A stretch of 64,000 bases of DNA, from NCBI RefSeq assembly GCF_003065605.1, contig NZ_CP026952.1, forward strand, positions 2,790,001 to 2,854,000, in the 5' to 3' direction. A program made the position numbers and the translations under genes. Below, one piece after another: positions 7,623 through 15,509 of the stretch. This DNA is from Aeromicrobium chenweiae. Its GTDB lineage: Bacteria > Actinomycetota > Actinomycetes > Propionibacteriales > Nocardioidaceae. The notes under the pieces are model-generated. The model was given only the letters and a program-made list of their open reading frames with translations. It did not search any database and was not told where the DNA came from. How positions within the stretch are numbered: the first letter of the stretch is position 1; the number at the start of each line of letters is the position of its first letter.

Positions 7623-9002
7623 GTGCCCGACTCCCCCGAGCAGGACCAGCCGAAGGGCCGCCCCCTGACCGGCAGCGCGTTCGCGCGCACGGCTCGACTC
7701 GCCTCGTTGCCGATCGGCTTCGCCGGGCGCACCACCCTCGGCCTCGGCAAGCGGGTCGTCGGCGCCCCGGCGAACCTCGTGCTCGACGAGGTGCAGCGCC
7801 GCACCGCCGACCAGATCTTCAGCGTCCTCGGCCAGCTCAAGGGCGGGGCGATGAAGTTCGGCCAGGCCATGAGCATCTTCGAGTCCGCGCTGCCCGACGA
7901 GCTCATCGGTCCCTACCGCGAGACGTTGGTCAAGCTGCAGGACTCCGCTCCCCCGATGCCGCCCGCCACCGTGCACCGCGTGATGGTGCAGGAGTTCGGC
8001 GGCAGCTGGCGCGCCCAGTTCCCCACCTTCGAGGACCGGCCCGCCGCCTCGGCGTCGATCGGCCAGGTCCACCGCGCGACCTGGCTCGATCCGGCCGACC
8101 CCGACGCCGCGCCCGTGGACGTCGCGGTCAAGCTGCAGTACCCGGGAGCCGCCAAGGCCCTCATCTCCGACCTGCGACAGATCGGCCGCCTGGCCCGGAT
8201 GTTCGGGATCATCGCCCCCGGTCTCGACGTGAAGCCGTTGGTCAAGGAGCTGCAGGACCGCGTCGCGGAGGAGCTCGACTACTCGCTGGAGGCCGAGGCG
8301 CAGCGCGTGTTCGCGACCGCGTTCGCCGACGATCCCGAGATCACCGTGCCGATGCCGATGGCCCACACCGAGCGCGCCCTCGTGTCGTCCTGGCTCGAGG
8401 CGGACTCCTCGCTCGCCCAGATCATCACCAGCGGGACGCAGGAGGAGCGCGACCGGTACGGCGAGGCGTACGTGCGGTTCCTGTTCGCCGGTCCGCAGCG
8501 CACCGGCATGCTGCACGCCGACCCCCACCCCGGCAACTTCCGGATCATGCCGGACGGACGGCTCGGCGTGGTCGACTTCGGTGCCGTGGCCCGCCTCCCC
8601 GACGGCCTGCCGCCCACGATGGGCCGGCTCCTGAGGTTCGCGGTGGACGGCGACTACGACAGCGTCGTCGAGGGACTGCACGAGGAGGGCTTCCTGAAGT
8701 CCACCAAGGACCTCGACGCCGACACGATCGCCCGCTACATCGGGCCGTTCGTCGAGCCGGCGCAGGTCGAGCGCTTCACGTTCAGCCGCGAGTGGATCCG
8801 CGCGCAGACGTTGCGGGTCAGCGCGCCGACCGCCGAGGGCATGGGCACCGCGATGAAGATCAACCTGCCACCGCAGTACCTGCTGATCCACCGGGTGTGG
8901 ATCGGCGGCATCGGCGTGCTGAGCCAGCTCGGGGCGACGGCACCGTTCCGGGCCATCCTCGAGGAGTCCCTACCGGGATTTGCTGACGAGCTCCAGGACT
9001 GA
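7623..9002 (+). CDS. AarF/ABC1/UbiB family atypical kinase
   Basis: 459-residue ABC1/UbiB-type protein kinase-like ATPase. Visible motifs: the family KxGQ signature in MKFGQAMS (about residue 80), an alanine-type nucleotide loop AASASIGQVHRA, the VAIK-like lysine in DVAVKLQYPG, the catalytic loop LHADPHPGNF and the metal-binding VVDFGAV. Family members support isoprenoid quinone or lipid metabolism; the direct substrate here is unknown. M. tuberculosis Rv3197 is the counterpart. The 3' end overlaps uvrD2 by 33 bp tail to tail, leaving no room for the whiB7 gene found there in mycobacteria. Confidence 0.9.
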   Translation: MPDSPEQDQPKGRPLTGSAFARTARLASLPIGFAGRTTLGLGKRVVGAPANLVLDEVQRRTADQIFSVLGQLKGGAMKFGQAMSIFESALPDELIGPYRETLVKLQDSAPPMPPATVHRVMVQEFGGSWRAQFPTFEDRPAASASIGQVHRATWLDPADPDAAPVDVAVKLQYPGAAKALISDLRQIGRLARMFGIIAPGLDVKPLVKELQDRVAEELDYSLEAEAQRVFATAFADDPEITVPMPMAHTERALVSSWLEADSSLAQIITSGTQEERDRYGEAYVRFLFAGPQRTGMLHADPHPGNFRIMPDGRLGVVDFGAVARLPDGLPPTMGRLLRFAVDGDYDSVVEGLHEEGFLKSTKDLDADTIARYIGPFVEPAQVERFTFSREWIRAQTLRVSAPTAEGMGTAMKINLPPQYLLIHRVWIGGIGVLSQLGATAPFRAILEESLPGFADELQD

Positions 9003-11015
9003 CTCGGCGTACTGCTCGATCTTGGACGGCCCGATCCCCGGGACGCGTTCGAGCGCGGCCTCGTCGGCCGGCTTGGCCTCGGCGATCGCCTGCAGCGTCG
9101 CGTCGGTGAAGATCACATAGGCCGGCTTGCCCTGCTCGGTGGCCTGCTCCTTGCGCCACGTCCGCAGCGTCTCGAAGAGCTCCTCGTCGTACGTCGCGGG
9201 GCATGTCGAGCACCGGCCCAGCTTGCGGTCGGCGACCGCCAGGACCTGGTTGCACACGCGGCACTTGGCCACCTTGCGCTGGCGCGCCTGTGACGACACC
9301 TGCCGCGCCTGGTGACCAGCGGGGAGCAACGGGTCGAGGAACCGGGTCGGCTGGCGGTTGCCGCGGCCCCCGGGCTTGCGGGCGGCCGCCCACGAGATCA
9401 TCAGGTCGTGCCGGGCGCGGGTGACGCCGACGTAGAACAGTCGACGCTCCTCCTCGACCAGGACCGGGGTGTCGGCGTGGATGCTCGGCATCATTCCCTC
9501 GTGCATGCCGACGCAGAACACGGCGTCCCACTCCAGGCCCTTGGCCGAGTGCAGCGTCGCCAGGGTGACGCCGTCGACCGCGGGCGCGTGGGCCTGGTCG
9601 ATGCGCCGGTCGAGGTCGGCGACGAGCGCGGTCATGTCGGCGCCGGGGTTGGACTCGGCGAGGTCGGTCGCCATCGTGACGATCGCGTGCAGCGACTCCC
9701 ACCGGTCGCGGACGGCGCCGGCGGCGGTCGGCGGCTCGTCGGTGTGCCCCATCGCGGAGAAGATCGCCCGGACGTCGTCGACGAGGTTGCCGGCCGTCTC
9801 GCCGCGTGCCGAGCCGCGCAGCAAGGTCACCGCCTGGCGCACCTCGGGGCGGTTGAAGAACCCGGTCGCGCCACGCATCGAGTAGGGGATGCCGTGCTCG
9901 CCCAGCGCCTCCTCGAAGGCCTCCGACTGGGCGTTGATGCGGTAGAGGATCGCCATCTCGCGATAGGACACGCCCCGGCGGTGCAGCAGGGCGATCTCGT
10001 TGGCGACAGCATTGGCCTCGGCGAGCTCGTCGGGGAAGCCCACGTACGTGACCGGGTCGCCGGGCTCCTGCTGCGAGACCAGGCGGACCCCCTCGGTGGC
10101 GTTGGAGCGGGCGAAGACGGCGTTGGCGGCCGCGACGATCTGCGGTGTCGACCGGTAGTTGCGGACCAGCTCGATGCGCTGGGCGCCCTCGTGGCGACGG
10201 CCGAACGAGGCGAGGATCTGCGGGGAGGCACCGGCGAACGAGTAGATCGTCTGGCGCGGGTCGCCCACGACGCAGATGTCGTCACGGCCGCCCAGCCACA
10301 GCTCGAGCAACGTCGACTGCAACGGGTTCACGTCCTGGAACTCGTCGACGACGAACCAGCGGTACTGCTGGCGCACCCGGGCCGCGATGCGCTCGTCGTC
10401 GGCCAGGATCGCCGCGGTGACGAGCAGGATGTCCTCCATGTCGATGCGGCCGCGCTCGCGCTTGACCTCCTCGTAGGAGGCCAGGACGTTCGCGACGTCA
10501 CCGGCCGACAGGTCGGCGACCTCGCGGCGGGCCGGGCCCGCGGCGGCGGCGTACGCGGTGGGCGCGATGTTGGACACCTTCGCCCACTCGATCTCGGACG
10601 ACAGGTCACGCAGCAGCGGAGTGTCGGCGCGCTTGCCGAGGCGACGCATGGCCTCGGCCACCAGCGGGAACTTGGACTGGGTGATCTCGGGGAAGTCGCC
10701 GCCGTACACGTGCGGCCAGAAGAACCTGGCCTGTCGCAGCGCCGCGGAGTGGAACGTGCGGGCCTGGACCCCGGCCGCGCCGAGGTCGCGCAGCCGGACC
10801 CGCATCTCGTTGGCGGCCTTGGTCGTGAACGTCACGGCCAGGACCTCGGTCGGCTTGTAGACGCCCGTCGCGACGCCGTACGCCATGCGGTGGGTGATCG
10901 CCCGAGTCTTGCCCGTGCCGGCGCCGGCGATGACGCTGACGGGGCCACGCAGCGCGAGTGCGACCTCCCGCTGCTCGGGGTCAAGCCCGCTCAACAGGTC
11001 GTCGGCAGGTGGCAC
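8970..11015 (-). CDS. uvrD2: UvrD2-type superfamily 1 DNA helicase with Cys4 and HRDC domains
   Basis: ATP-dependent 3'-5' DNA helicase of the actinobacterial UvrD2 class, 681 residues. Walker A is GAGTGKT (about residue 33), motif II is DEFQDVNPLQ, motif III is GDPRQTIYSFAGA, and late helicase motifs include HSAKGLEWDAVF. The C-terminus has the UvrD2-specific tetracysteine block (CRVCNQ ... CSTCP) and then an HRDC domain (ERVPGIGPSKIEQYAE). The GTG start at 11015 (VPPADDLLSG) has a GAGGAG site; the longer open frame upstream is not used. It is divergent from the mycoredoxin gene and overlaps the aarF-type gene at the 3' end. It is expected to act in DNA repair or replication support. Confidence 0.93.
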   Translation of the reverse strand: MPPADDLLSGLDPEQREVALALRGPVSVIAGAGTGKTRAITHRMAYGVATGVYKPTEVLAVTFTTKAANEMRVRLRDLGAAGVQARTFHSAALRQARFFWPHVYGGDFPEITQSKFPLVAEAMRRLGKRADTPLLRDLSSEIEWAKVSNIAPTAYAAAAGPARREVADLSAGDVANVLASYEEVKRERGRIDMEDILLVTAAILADDERIAARVRQQYRWFVVDEFQDVNPLQSTLLELWLGGRDDICVVGDPRQTIYSFAGASPQILASFGRRHEGAQRIELVRNYRSTPQIVAAANAVFARSNATEGVRLVSQQEPGDPVTYVGFPDELAEANAVANEIALLHRRGVSYREMAILYRINAQSEAFEEALGEHGIPYSMRGATGFFNRPEVRQAVTLLRGSARGETAGNLVDDVRAIFSAMGHTDEPPTAAGAVRDRWESLHAIVTMATDLAESNPGADMTALVADLDRRIDQAHAPAVDGVTLATLHSAKGLEWDAVFCVGMHEGMMPSIHADTPVLVEEERRLFYVGVTRARHDLMISWAAARKPGGRGNRQPTRFLDPLLPAGHQARQVSSQARQRKVAKCRVCNQVLAVADRKLGRCSTCPATYDEELFETLRTWRKEQATEQGKPAYVIFTDATLQAIAEAKPADEAALERVPGIGPSKIEQYAESVLELVSKSR

Positions 11016-11090
11016 GCAGGCTCCTCGTGGAATGGGGTGAACGGTCGATGTGTTCAGATGGTCAAGACTAGTCCTCGAAGGAGACACTCC

Positions 11091-11333
11091 ATGGCCGGCA
11101 CGTTCACGATCTACTCCACCCCGTGGTGCGGTTACTGCCACCGCCTCAAGAGCCAGCTCAAGCGCGAGGGAATCGCGTTCGACGAGGTCGACATCGAAGA
11201 GGTGCCGGAGGCCGCTGCCATCGTGGAGAAGGCGAACAACGGCAACCAGACGGTCCCCACCCTCGTCTTCGCCGACGGCACCGCGCTGACCAACCCGAGC
11301 GTCGCGCAGGTCAAGGCGAAGCTCGCGGCCTAG
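11091..11333 (+). CDS. mrx1: Mycoredoxin (glutaredoxin-like protein, CGYC active site)
   Basis: 80-residue glutaredoxin-fold protein. The active-site motif WCGYC is at residues 12-16, the TVP cis-proline loop at QTVPTLVF and the C-terminal helix at NPSVAQVKAKL. Mycoredoxin-1 in actinobacteria uses this CxYC centre to reduce mycothiol mixed disulfides, and the position next to uvrD2 matches Rv3198A. ATG 11091 is preceded by GAAGGAG. The gene converges on nudC across a 21-bp tandem-repeat spacer. The symbol is given by orthology to the named mycobacterial protein; mycothiol dependence is inferred from the lineage. Confidence 0.88.
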   Translation: MAGTFTIYSTPWCGYCHRLKSQLKREGIAFDEVDIEEVPEAAAIVEKANNGNQTVPTLVFADGTALTNPSVAQVKAKLAA

Positions 11334-11341
11334 CCACCCCA

Positions 11342-11446
11342 CCGCCGACGCGCGGGTCCCGTCCGCCGACGCGCGGGTTACGTCCGCTGACGCGCGGGTT
11401 CCGTCCGCTGACGCGCGGGTTACGTCCGCTGACGCGCGGGTCCCGT
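11342..11446. repeat. Five tandem 21-bp repeats filling the mrx1-nudC spacer
   Basis: Five head-to-tail units of 21 bp (11342, 11363, 11384, 11405, 11426) with core GACGCGCGGGT. Units differ at a few positions; the last variable triplets read ccc, tta, ttc, tta, ccc, a symmetric order. They occupy nearly the whole 122-bp space between two converging genes. A 21-bp period equals two helical turns. Function unknown; it could be a protein-binding array, a termination aid or a selfish repeat. Confidence 0.85.
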
Positions 11447-11455
11447 ACGCGGGGG

Positions 11456-12331
11456 TCAGGACCAGGTGCCGTGGACGGTGCCTCCGTGCCACTGCTGGAG
11501 GAGCCAGCGCGAGATCGACACGTTCGGTGGCAGCAGCAGCTCGGACGACGCGGTCAGCTCGGTGACCTCCTCGCGGGAGAACCAGCGGGCCTCGGCGATC
11601 TCGTCCTGGTCGACCGTGATGTCGTGGCTCAGCGCCCTGCCGAAGAACCCCAGCATGAGGCTGGACGGGAACGGCCACGGCTGACTGGCGGCGTAGGTCA
11701 CGTCGCCGACCTCGATGCCGACCTCCTCCATGACCTCGCGGCGCACCGCGTCGCCGAGGGTCTCCCCCGGCTCGACGAACCCCGCCAGGGTCGAGAAGCG
11801 TCCCTCGGGCCAGGCCGCCTGGCGACCCAGCAGGGCACGGTCCTGGTCGTCGGTGATGAGCATGATGACCGCGGGGTCGGTGCGCGGGAAGTGGTGGGCG
11901 CCGCACACCGGGCAGACGCGGACGTGCCCGGCCTGAGCGACCTCGCTGGCTGCGCCGCAGCGGGCGCAGAAGCGGTGCGTCTGGTGCCAGCGGGCGATCC
12001 CGACCGCGTGCACGGCCATCGACGCATCGGCGGGGGCGATGCTGGGGCCGATCGCGCGCAGGCTCACGGGCTCGAGCTCCGCGGGCACCCGGTCCACCAT
12101 CACCGCGGCGTGCCGGACGCCGTCCTTGATGCCGAGGAAGAGCCACTCCCCCTCCGGCGCCTCGTCGAGCGAGATCCAGCGCAGCCCGGCGCCGCCGAGC
12201 GTCGCGACGTGCTCGCCGCCGACAACGAGGACCCTGATGTCCGACCCACCTCCCGAACCCTGCCGCCAGGCGTCGTCCTTGCGGAGGTGCGCGGCGCGGT
12301 CGTGATGGGCGTGATCGAAGGCGAAGTCCAC
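11456..12331 (-). CDS. nudC: NAD(+) diphosphatase (NudC-type Nudix hydrolase)
   Basis: 291-residue NudC-type enzyme that cleaves NAD(H) to NMN(H) and AMP and, in other bacteria, removes NAD caps from RNA. A zinc ribbon (CARCGAASEV ... CPVCG) sits at about residues 113-138 and is followed by the Nudix box GFVEPGETLGDAVRRE with EEVGI. The downstream SQPWPFPSSLM matches the NudC-specific SQPWPFPxS signature, so substrate class is well supported. The GTG start at 12331 lies 6 nt behind a TAGCCT -10 hexamer (leaderless geometry). It starts only 4 bp from the end of adnB on the same strand. Confidence 0.93.
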   Translation of the reverse strand: MDFAFDHAHHDRAAHLRKDDAWRQGSGGGSDIRVLVVGGEHVATLGGAGLRWISLDEAPEGEWLFLGIKDGVRHAAVMVDRVPAELEPVSLRAIGPSIAPADASMAVHAVGIARWHQTHRFCARCGAASEVAQAGHVRVCPVCGAHHFPRTDPAVIMLITDDQDRALLGRQAAWPEGRFSTLAGFVEPGETLGDAVRREVMEEVGIEVGDVTYAASQPWPFPSSLMLGFFGRALSHDITVDQDEIAEARWFSREEVTELTASSELLLPPNVSISRWLLQQWHGGTVHGTWS

Positions 12332-12335
12332 CTCG

Positions 12336-15300
12336 TCAGGCTAGCCCGAGCCGTCGTTCGAGCTCGGCGCGGTCGGGCAGGTCGTCGTGCCGGTGCACCT
12401 CGCCCAGCCGGACGTAGTAGAACACCCCGTCGACCAGGGCCGGGTCGATGCCCATGAGCTCGGCCCACGCGAGGCGGTAGATCGCGAGCTGGAGCGGATC
12501 GGACGTCGCCTGCTTGTTGGTCTTCCAGTCGACGACGTCGTAGCCCTTCTGCGTCTTGTAGACCGCGTCGATGCGGCCGATGACCTGCTGACCGCCGAGC
12601 ACCAGCGAGAACGGCGCCTCGATGCGGTGCGGCGAGCTGCCGCCGTAGGGACCGGCGAGGAACTTCTCGATCATCTCGTCGAGCTCGGCGTCGTTCTCGA
12701 TGTGGGCATCGCCGCGGCCGGGGAGGTCCGACGGGTCGAGCAGGGTCTGCTGCCCGAACTGCGCCTCGATCCAGGCGTGGAACCGGGTACCGAACCGCGC
12801 ACCCGCGATGGGCTCGCGCGGCATGGGCCGGGCGAGCTCGGCGAGCAGCTCGCCCTGCTGGTCCGCCAGCCGCAGCGCCGTGGTCGCCGAGAGGGTCGGC
12901 GGCAGCGAGATGGTGCGGACCGGGTCGGCCGCACGGTCGGCCTCGGCGACCAGCAGTGCGAGCTCCTCCTCGATCTGCTGGACGATGGCCAGCTCGGCCT
13001 GCTCCTCGGGGGTGCCGAACTCCGGCAGCGCCGGCGAGGACGGGTCGTCGATGTGGGCATCGACCAGAGCGGCCAGCCGGTGCCGGGCGGTGAGGTCGGC
13101 GGGCGATGCCGGCCAGGCCACCGTGAGCCGCTGCTCCGCGAGCGGGTTGCGGTCCTCGGCCTCGGGGGCCGGGGTCCGCACGGTGGGCTTGACGCCGCGA
13201 GCCTGCAGCCACTCGCGGGTGTTGTCGAGGAACGGCGAGGGGCCGCGCGGACGGGTCGCGGTGCGCCCCCACCAGTGCCCGGACACGTGCAGCTCGAGCT
13301 TGGCGCGGGTGTACGCGACGTAGCCGAGCCGGCGCTCCTCCTGCAGGGCGTCCGCCGCGTTGAGGGCGCGGTACTCCTTGTCGCCCGCGTACGTCCACTC
13401 CTCGATGTCGGGGAGCTGGTCGGCGTCGCCGCGCAGGGCGACGGGCAGCGTGGTGGCGCTGCCCACCCACCGGGACCGGCCGCGCGAGTGCGGGAACACG
13501 CCCTTGGCCATGAACGGCACGAACACCACCCGCCACTCCAGGCCCTTGGCCTTGTGCGCGGTCAGCAGCTTGACCGACTCCGCCTCGGACGGGGTGGACA
13601 CCTCCATGCCGTCGTTGAACCGCTCCTCGGCCTCGAGGTACGCCAGCAGCCCGGCGAGCGACGCGAACGCGTCGTCGGAGGCGTAGGCGGCAATCGCGTC
13701 GAGCAGCAGCGCGACGTTGTCCAGGCCAGACGGGGTGCCGCTGGCCTCGAGCTCGACGTCGAGGTCCAGCGCGTGCATCGCACGACGCGCGAAGTCGTAC
13801 AGCGGCTCCCCGACGTGCGACCGCAGGTTGGCCAGCATGCCCGACAGCGACTGGAAACGGACCCGCGCCTCGGGCGAGTAGGGCAGGTCTCCCGGGTCCT
13901 CGACCGCGTCGGCGAGGGACACGATCTCGGTGGGATCGGTGCCCTCGACTGCCTTGGCCAGCTGGTCGTCGAGGGACAGGTCGCCCTCGCGGCCGAACAC
14001 CCGGCCGCTCAGCGCAGCGGCACGACGCCCCAGCAGCGCCAGGTCACGCGGACCGATGTGCCAGCGTGGCCCGGTCAGCAGGCGCAGCATCGCGGGGTTG
14101 GCGGTGACGTCCTCGACGACCTCGAGCACCGAGACGAGGTCCTGCACCTCGGGCTGGGACAGCAGGCCGGTCAACCCGACGACCTCGAACGGGATGCCGG
14201 CCTCGCGCAGGCCCGCGACGATCTCGCCGTTCTCGGCGCCGACGCGCACGAGGATCGCGATCTCCGACGGCGGGTGCCCGGACGCGATCGCGGAACGCAC
14301 GCCGTCCACGACCGACTCCACCTCGTCGGCCACCGTCGGGTGCAGCGCGACCGTCACGGCACCGTCGGCGTTGTCCGGGTGCGCCTGGAGCGGCAGGACG
14401 TCCTCGGACGTCGCGTAGAACTCGGCGGCGAGCTCGTTGGCCGCCCCGATGATCGTCTTGCCGCACCGGCGGGTCTCGACCAGGGAGAACAACGAGCCGC
14501 GCCCGCCGTCGGAACGGGGGAAGTGGTCGAGGAACTCGGTGAGGTTGCCGGCCGCGGCACCGCGCCAGCCGTAGATGCCCTGGGCCGGGTCGCCGACCGC
14601 CATCACGCTGTGGCCGCGACCGTGCTCCGCGTCGACCCCCGAGAACAGGTTCTTCAGCAGGTCGCGCTGCGCGACCGAGGTGTCCTGGTACTCGTCGAGC
14701 AGCACGACGTCGAAGCGCTCACGCAGCGACTCCGCGACCTCGGGGACGGCCGACAGCTCGGCGCCCCAGGCCATCTGGTCGGAGAAGTCCATGACGCCCG
14801 CTGCGGCCTTGGCCGCCCGGTAGCGGTCGACGAGCAGGCTCAGCTCGATGCGCTTGCGGGCCGCGGCGATGCCGGCCTCGTGCACGGCGTACGTCTTGTC
14901 GGCGGCCTGCAGGGTCTCGATGAGATCGGCGTCGAACGCCCGCAGGCGGTCGGTCGGGACGAGGTGCTCGGACAGCTGGCCGTCCAGCGCCATCACGTCG
15001 CCGACCAGCCGCGGGACGTTGGTGCTGACCTCCACGAGCTCGCCGTCGTAGCGCTCGATCGCCTGCGCCACCCGCTGGAACCTGGACGCGTCGGACAGGA
15101 TCCGCAGATCGGGCTCGATGCCCAGGCGCAGCCCGTGCTCGGCGATGAGGGTGCCGGCGAACGCGTGGTAGGTCGACGTGGTGGGGTCGCCGTCGGCGTC
15201 GAGGTCCAGACCCGCGAGCGAACGGCGGACTCGCACGCCCAGCTCGGAGGCCGCCTTGTTGGTGAAGGTCAGGCCGAGGATGCGCTCGGGGGCGACCCCG

Positions 15301-15509
15301 TGGTGCCCGACGAGCCACACGACGCGGGCCGCCATGACGGTCGTCTTGCCCGAGCCAGCCCCGGCGATGATGACGCTGGGGCTGTCCACCGGCGCGGTGA
15401 TCGCCGCGACCTGCGGCGCCGAGAACCGGAACGGCTCACGTCCCGGTGCCGCCGGGAACATGCCCTGGAACAGCCGGTCGAGGTCGTCGATCGTGTTCAG
15501 CAGGCTCAC
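12336..15509 (-). CDS. adnB: AdnB-like UvrD-family helicase-nuclease subunit
   Basis: 1057-residue SF1 helicase fused to a C-terminal RecB-type nuclease, matching AdnB of the actinobacterial AdnAB double-strand-break resection machine. Walker A is GAGSGKT (about residue 48), motif II is LLDEYQDTS, motif III GDPAQGIYGWRGA and a late motif HKAKGLEWRVVF. The nuclease block near residues 960-1010 has VVDWKTNKQ, the catalytic D...DxK core. The GTG start at 15509 overlaps the adnA stop by 4 bp (GTGA), fixing the start; the open frame upstream of it is not used. AdnB versus AdnA naming follows the Rv3202c (adnA)-Rv3201c (adnB) order. Confidence 0.85.
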   Translation of the reverse strand: MSLLNTIDDLDRLFQGMFPAAPGREPFRFSAPQVAAITAPVDSPSVIIAGAGSGKTTVMAARVVWLVGHHGVAPERILGLTFTNKAASELGVRVRRSLAGLDLDADGDPTTSTYHAFAGTLIAEHGLRLGIEPDLRILSDASRFQRVAQAIERYDGELVEVSTNVPRLVGDVMALDGQLSEHLVPTDRLRAFDADLIETLQAADKTYAVHEAGIAAARKRIELSLLVDRYRAAKAAAGVMDFSDQMAWGAELSAVPEVAESLRERFDVVLLDEYQDTSVAQRDLLKNLFSGVDAEHGRGHSVMAVGDPAQGIYGWRGAAAGNLTEFLDHFPRSDGGRGSLFSLVETRRCGKTIIGAANELAAEFYATSEDVLPLQAHPDNADGAVTVALHPTVADEVESVVDGVRSAIASGHPPSEIAILVRVGAENGEIVAGLREAGIPFEVVGLTGLLSQPEVQDLVSVLEVVEDVTANPAMLRLLTGPRWHIGPRDLALLGRRAAALSGRVFGREGDLSLDDQLAKAVEGTDPTEIVSLADAVEDPGDLPYSPEARVRFQSLSGMLANLRSHVGEPLYDFARRAMHALDLDVELEASGTPSGLDNVALLLDAIAAYASDDAFASLAGLLAYLEAEERFNDGMEVSTPSEAESVKLLTAHKAKGLEWRVVFVPFMAKGVFPHSRGRSRWVGSATTLPVALRGDADQLPDIEEWTYAGDKEYRALNAADALQEERRLGYVAYTRAKLELHVSGHWWGRTATRPRGPSPFLDNTREWLQARGVKPTVRTPAPEAEDRNPLAEQRLTVAWPASPADLTARHRLAALVDAHIDDPSSPALPEFGTPEEQAELAIVQQIEEELALLVAEADRAADPVRTISLPPTLSATTALRLADQQGELLAELARPMPREPIAGARFGTRFHAWIEAQFGQQTLLDPSDLPGRGDAHIENDAELDEMIEKFLAGPYGGSSPHRIEAPFSLVLGGQQVIGRIDAVYKTQKGYDVVDWKTNKQATSDPLQLAIYRLAWAELMGIDPALVDGVFYYVRLGEVHRHDDLPDRAELERRLGLA
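12338..12343 (-). promoter_or_regulatory. -10 hexamer TAGCCT of nudC
   Basis: Minus-strand TAGCCT, 6 nt, then the GTG start of nudC. It lies within the last codons and stop region of adnB, so nudC can have its own leaderless promoter inside the operon. Confidence 0.5.

Noticed and set aside
11046..11070. TGAAC-N9-GTTCA repeat upstream of uvrD2 as an SOS box
   Set aside because: The spacing is too wide for a LexA site and the arms are only five bases; it was not annotated.
9312..11333. 673-codon frame ending in the mycoredoxin sequence
   Set aside because: Only the last 80 codons, from ATG 11091 with its own GAAGGAG site, match a known family; the rest is antisense to uvrD2.
11342..11446. 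CRISPR array
   Set aside because: Units are directly adjacent with no spacers and no cas genes are present.
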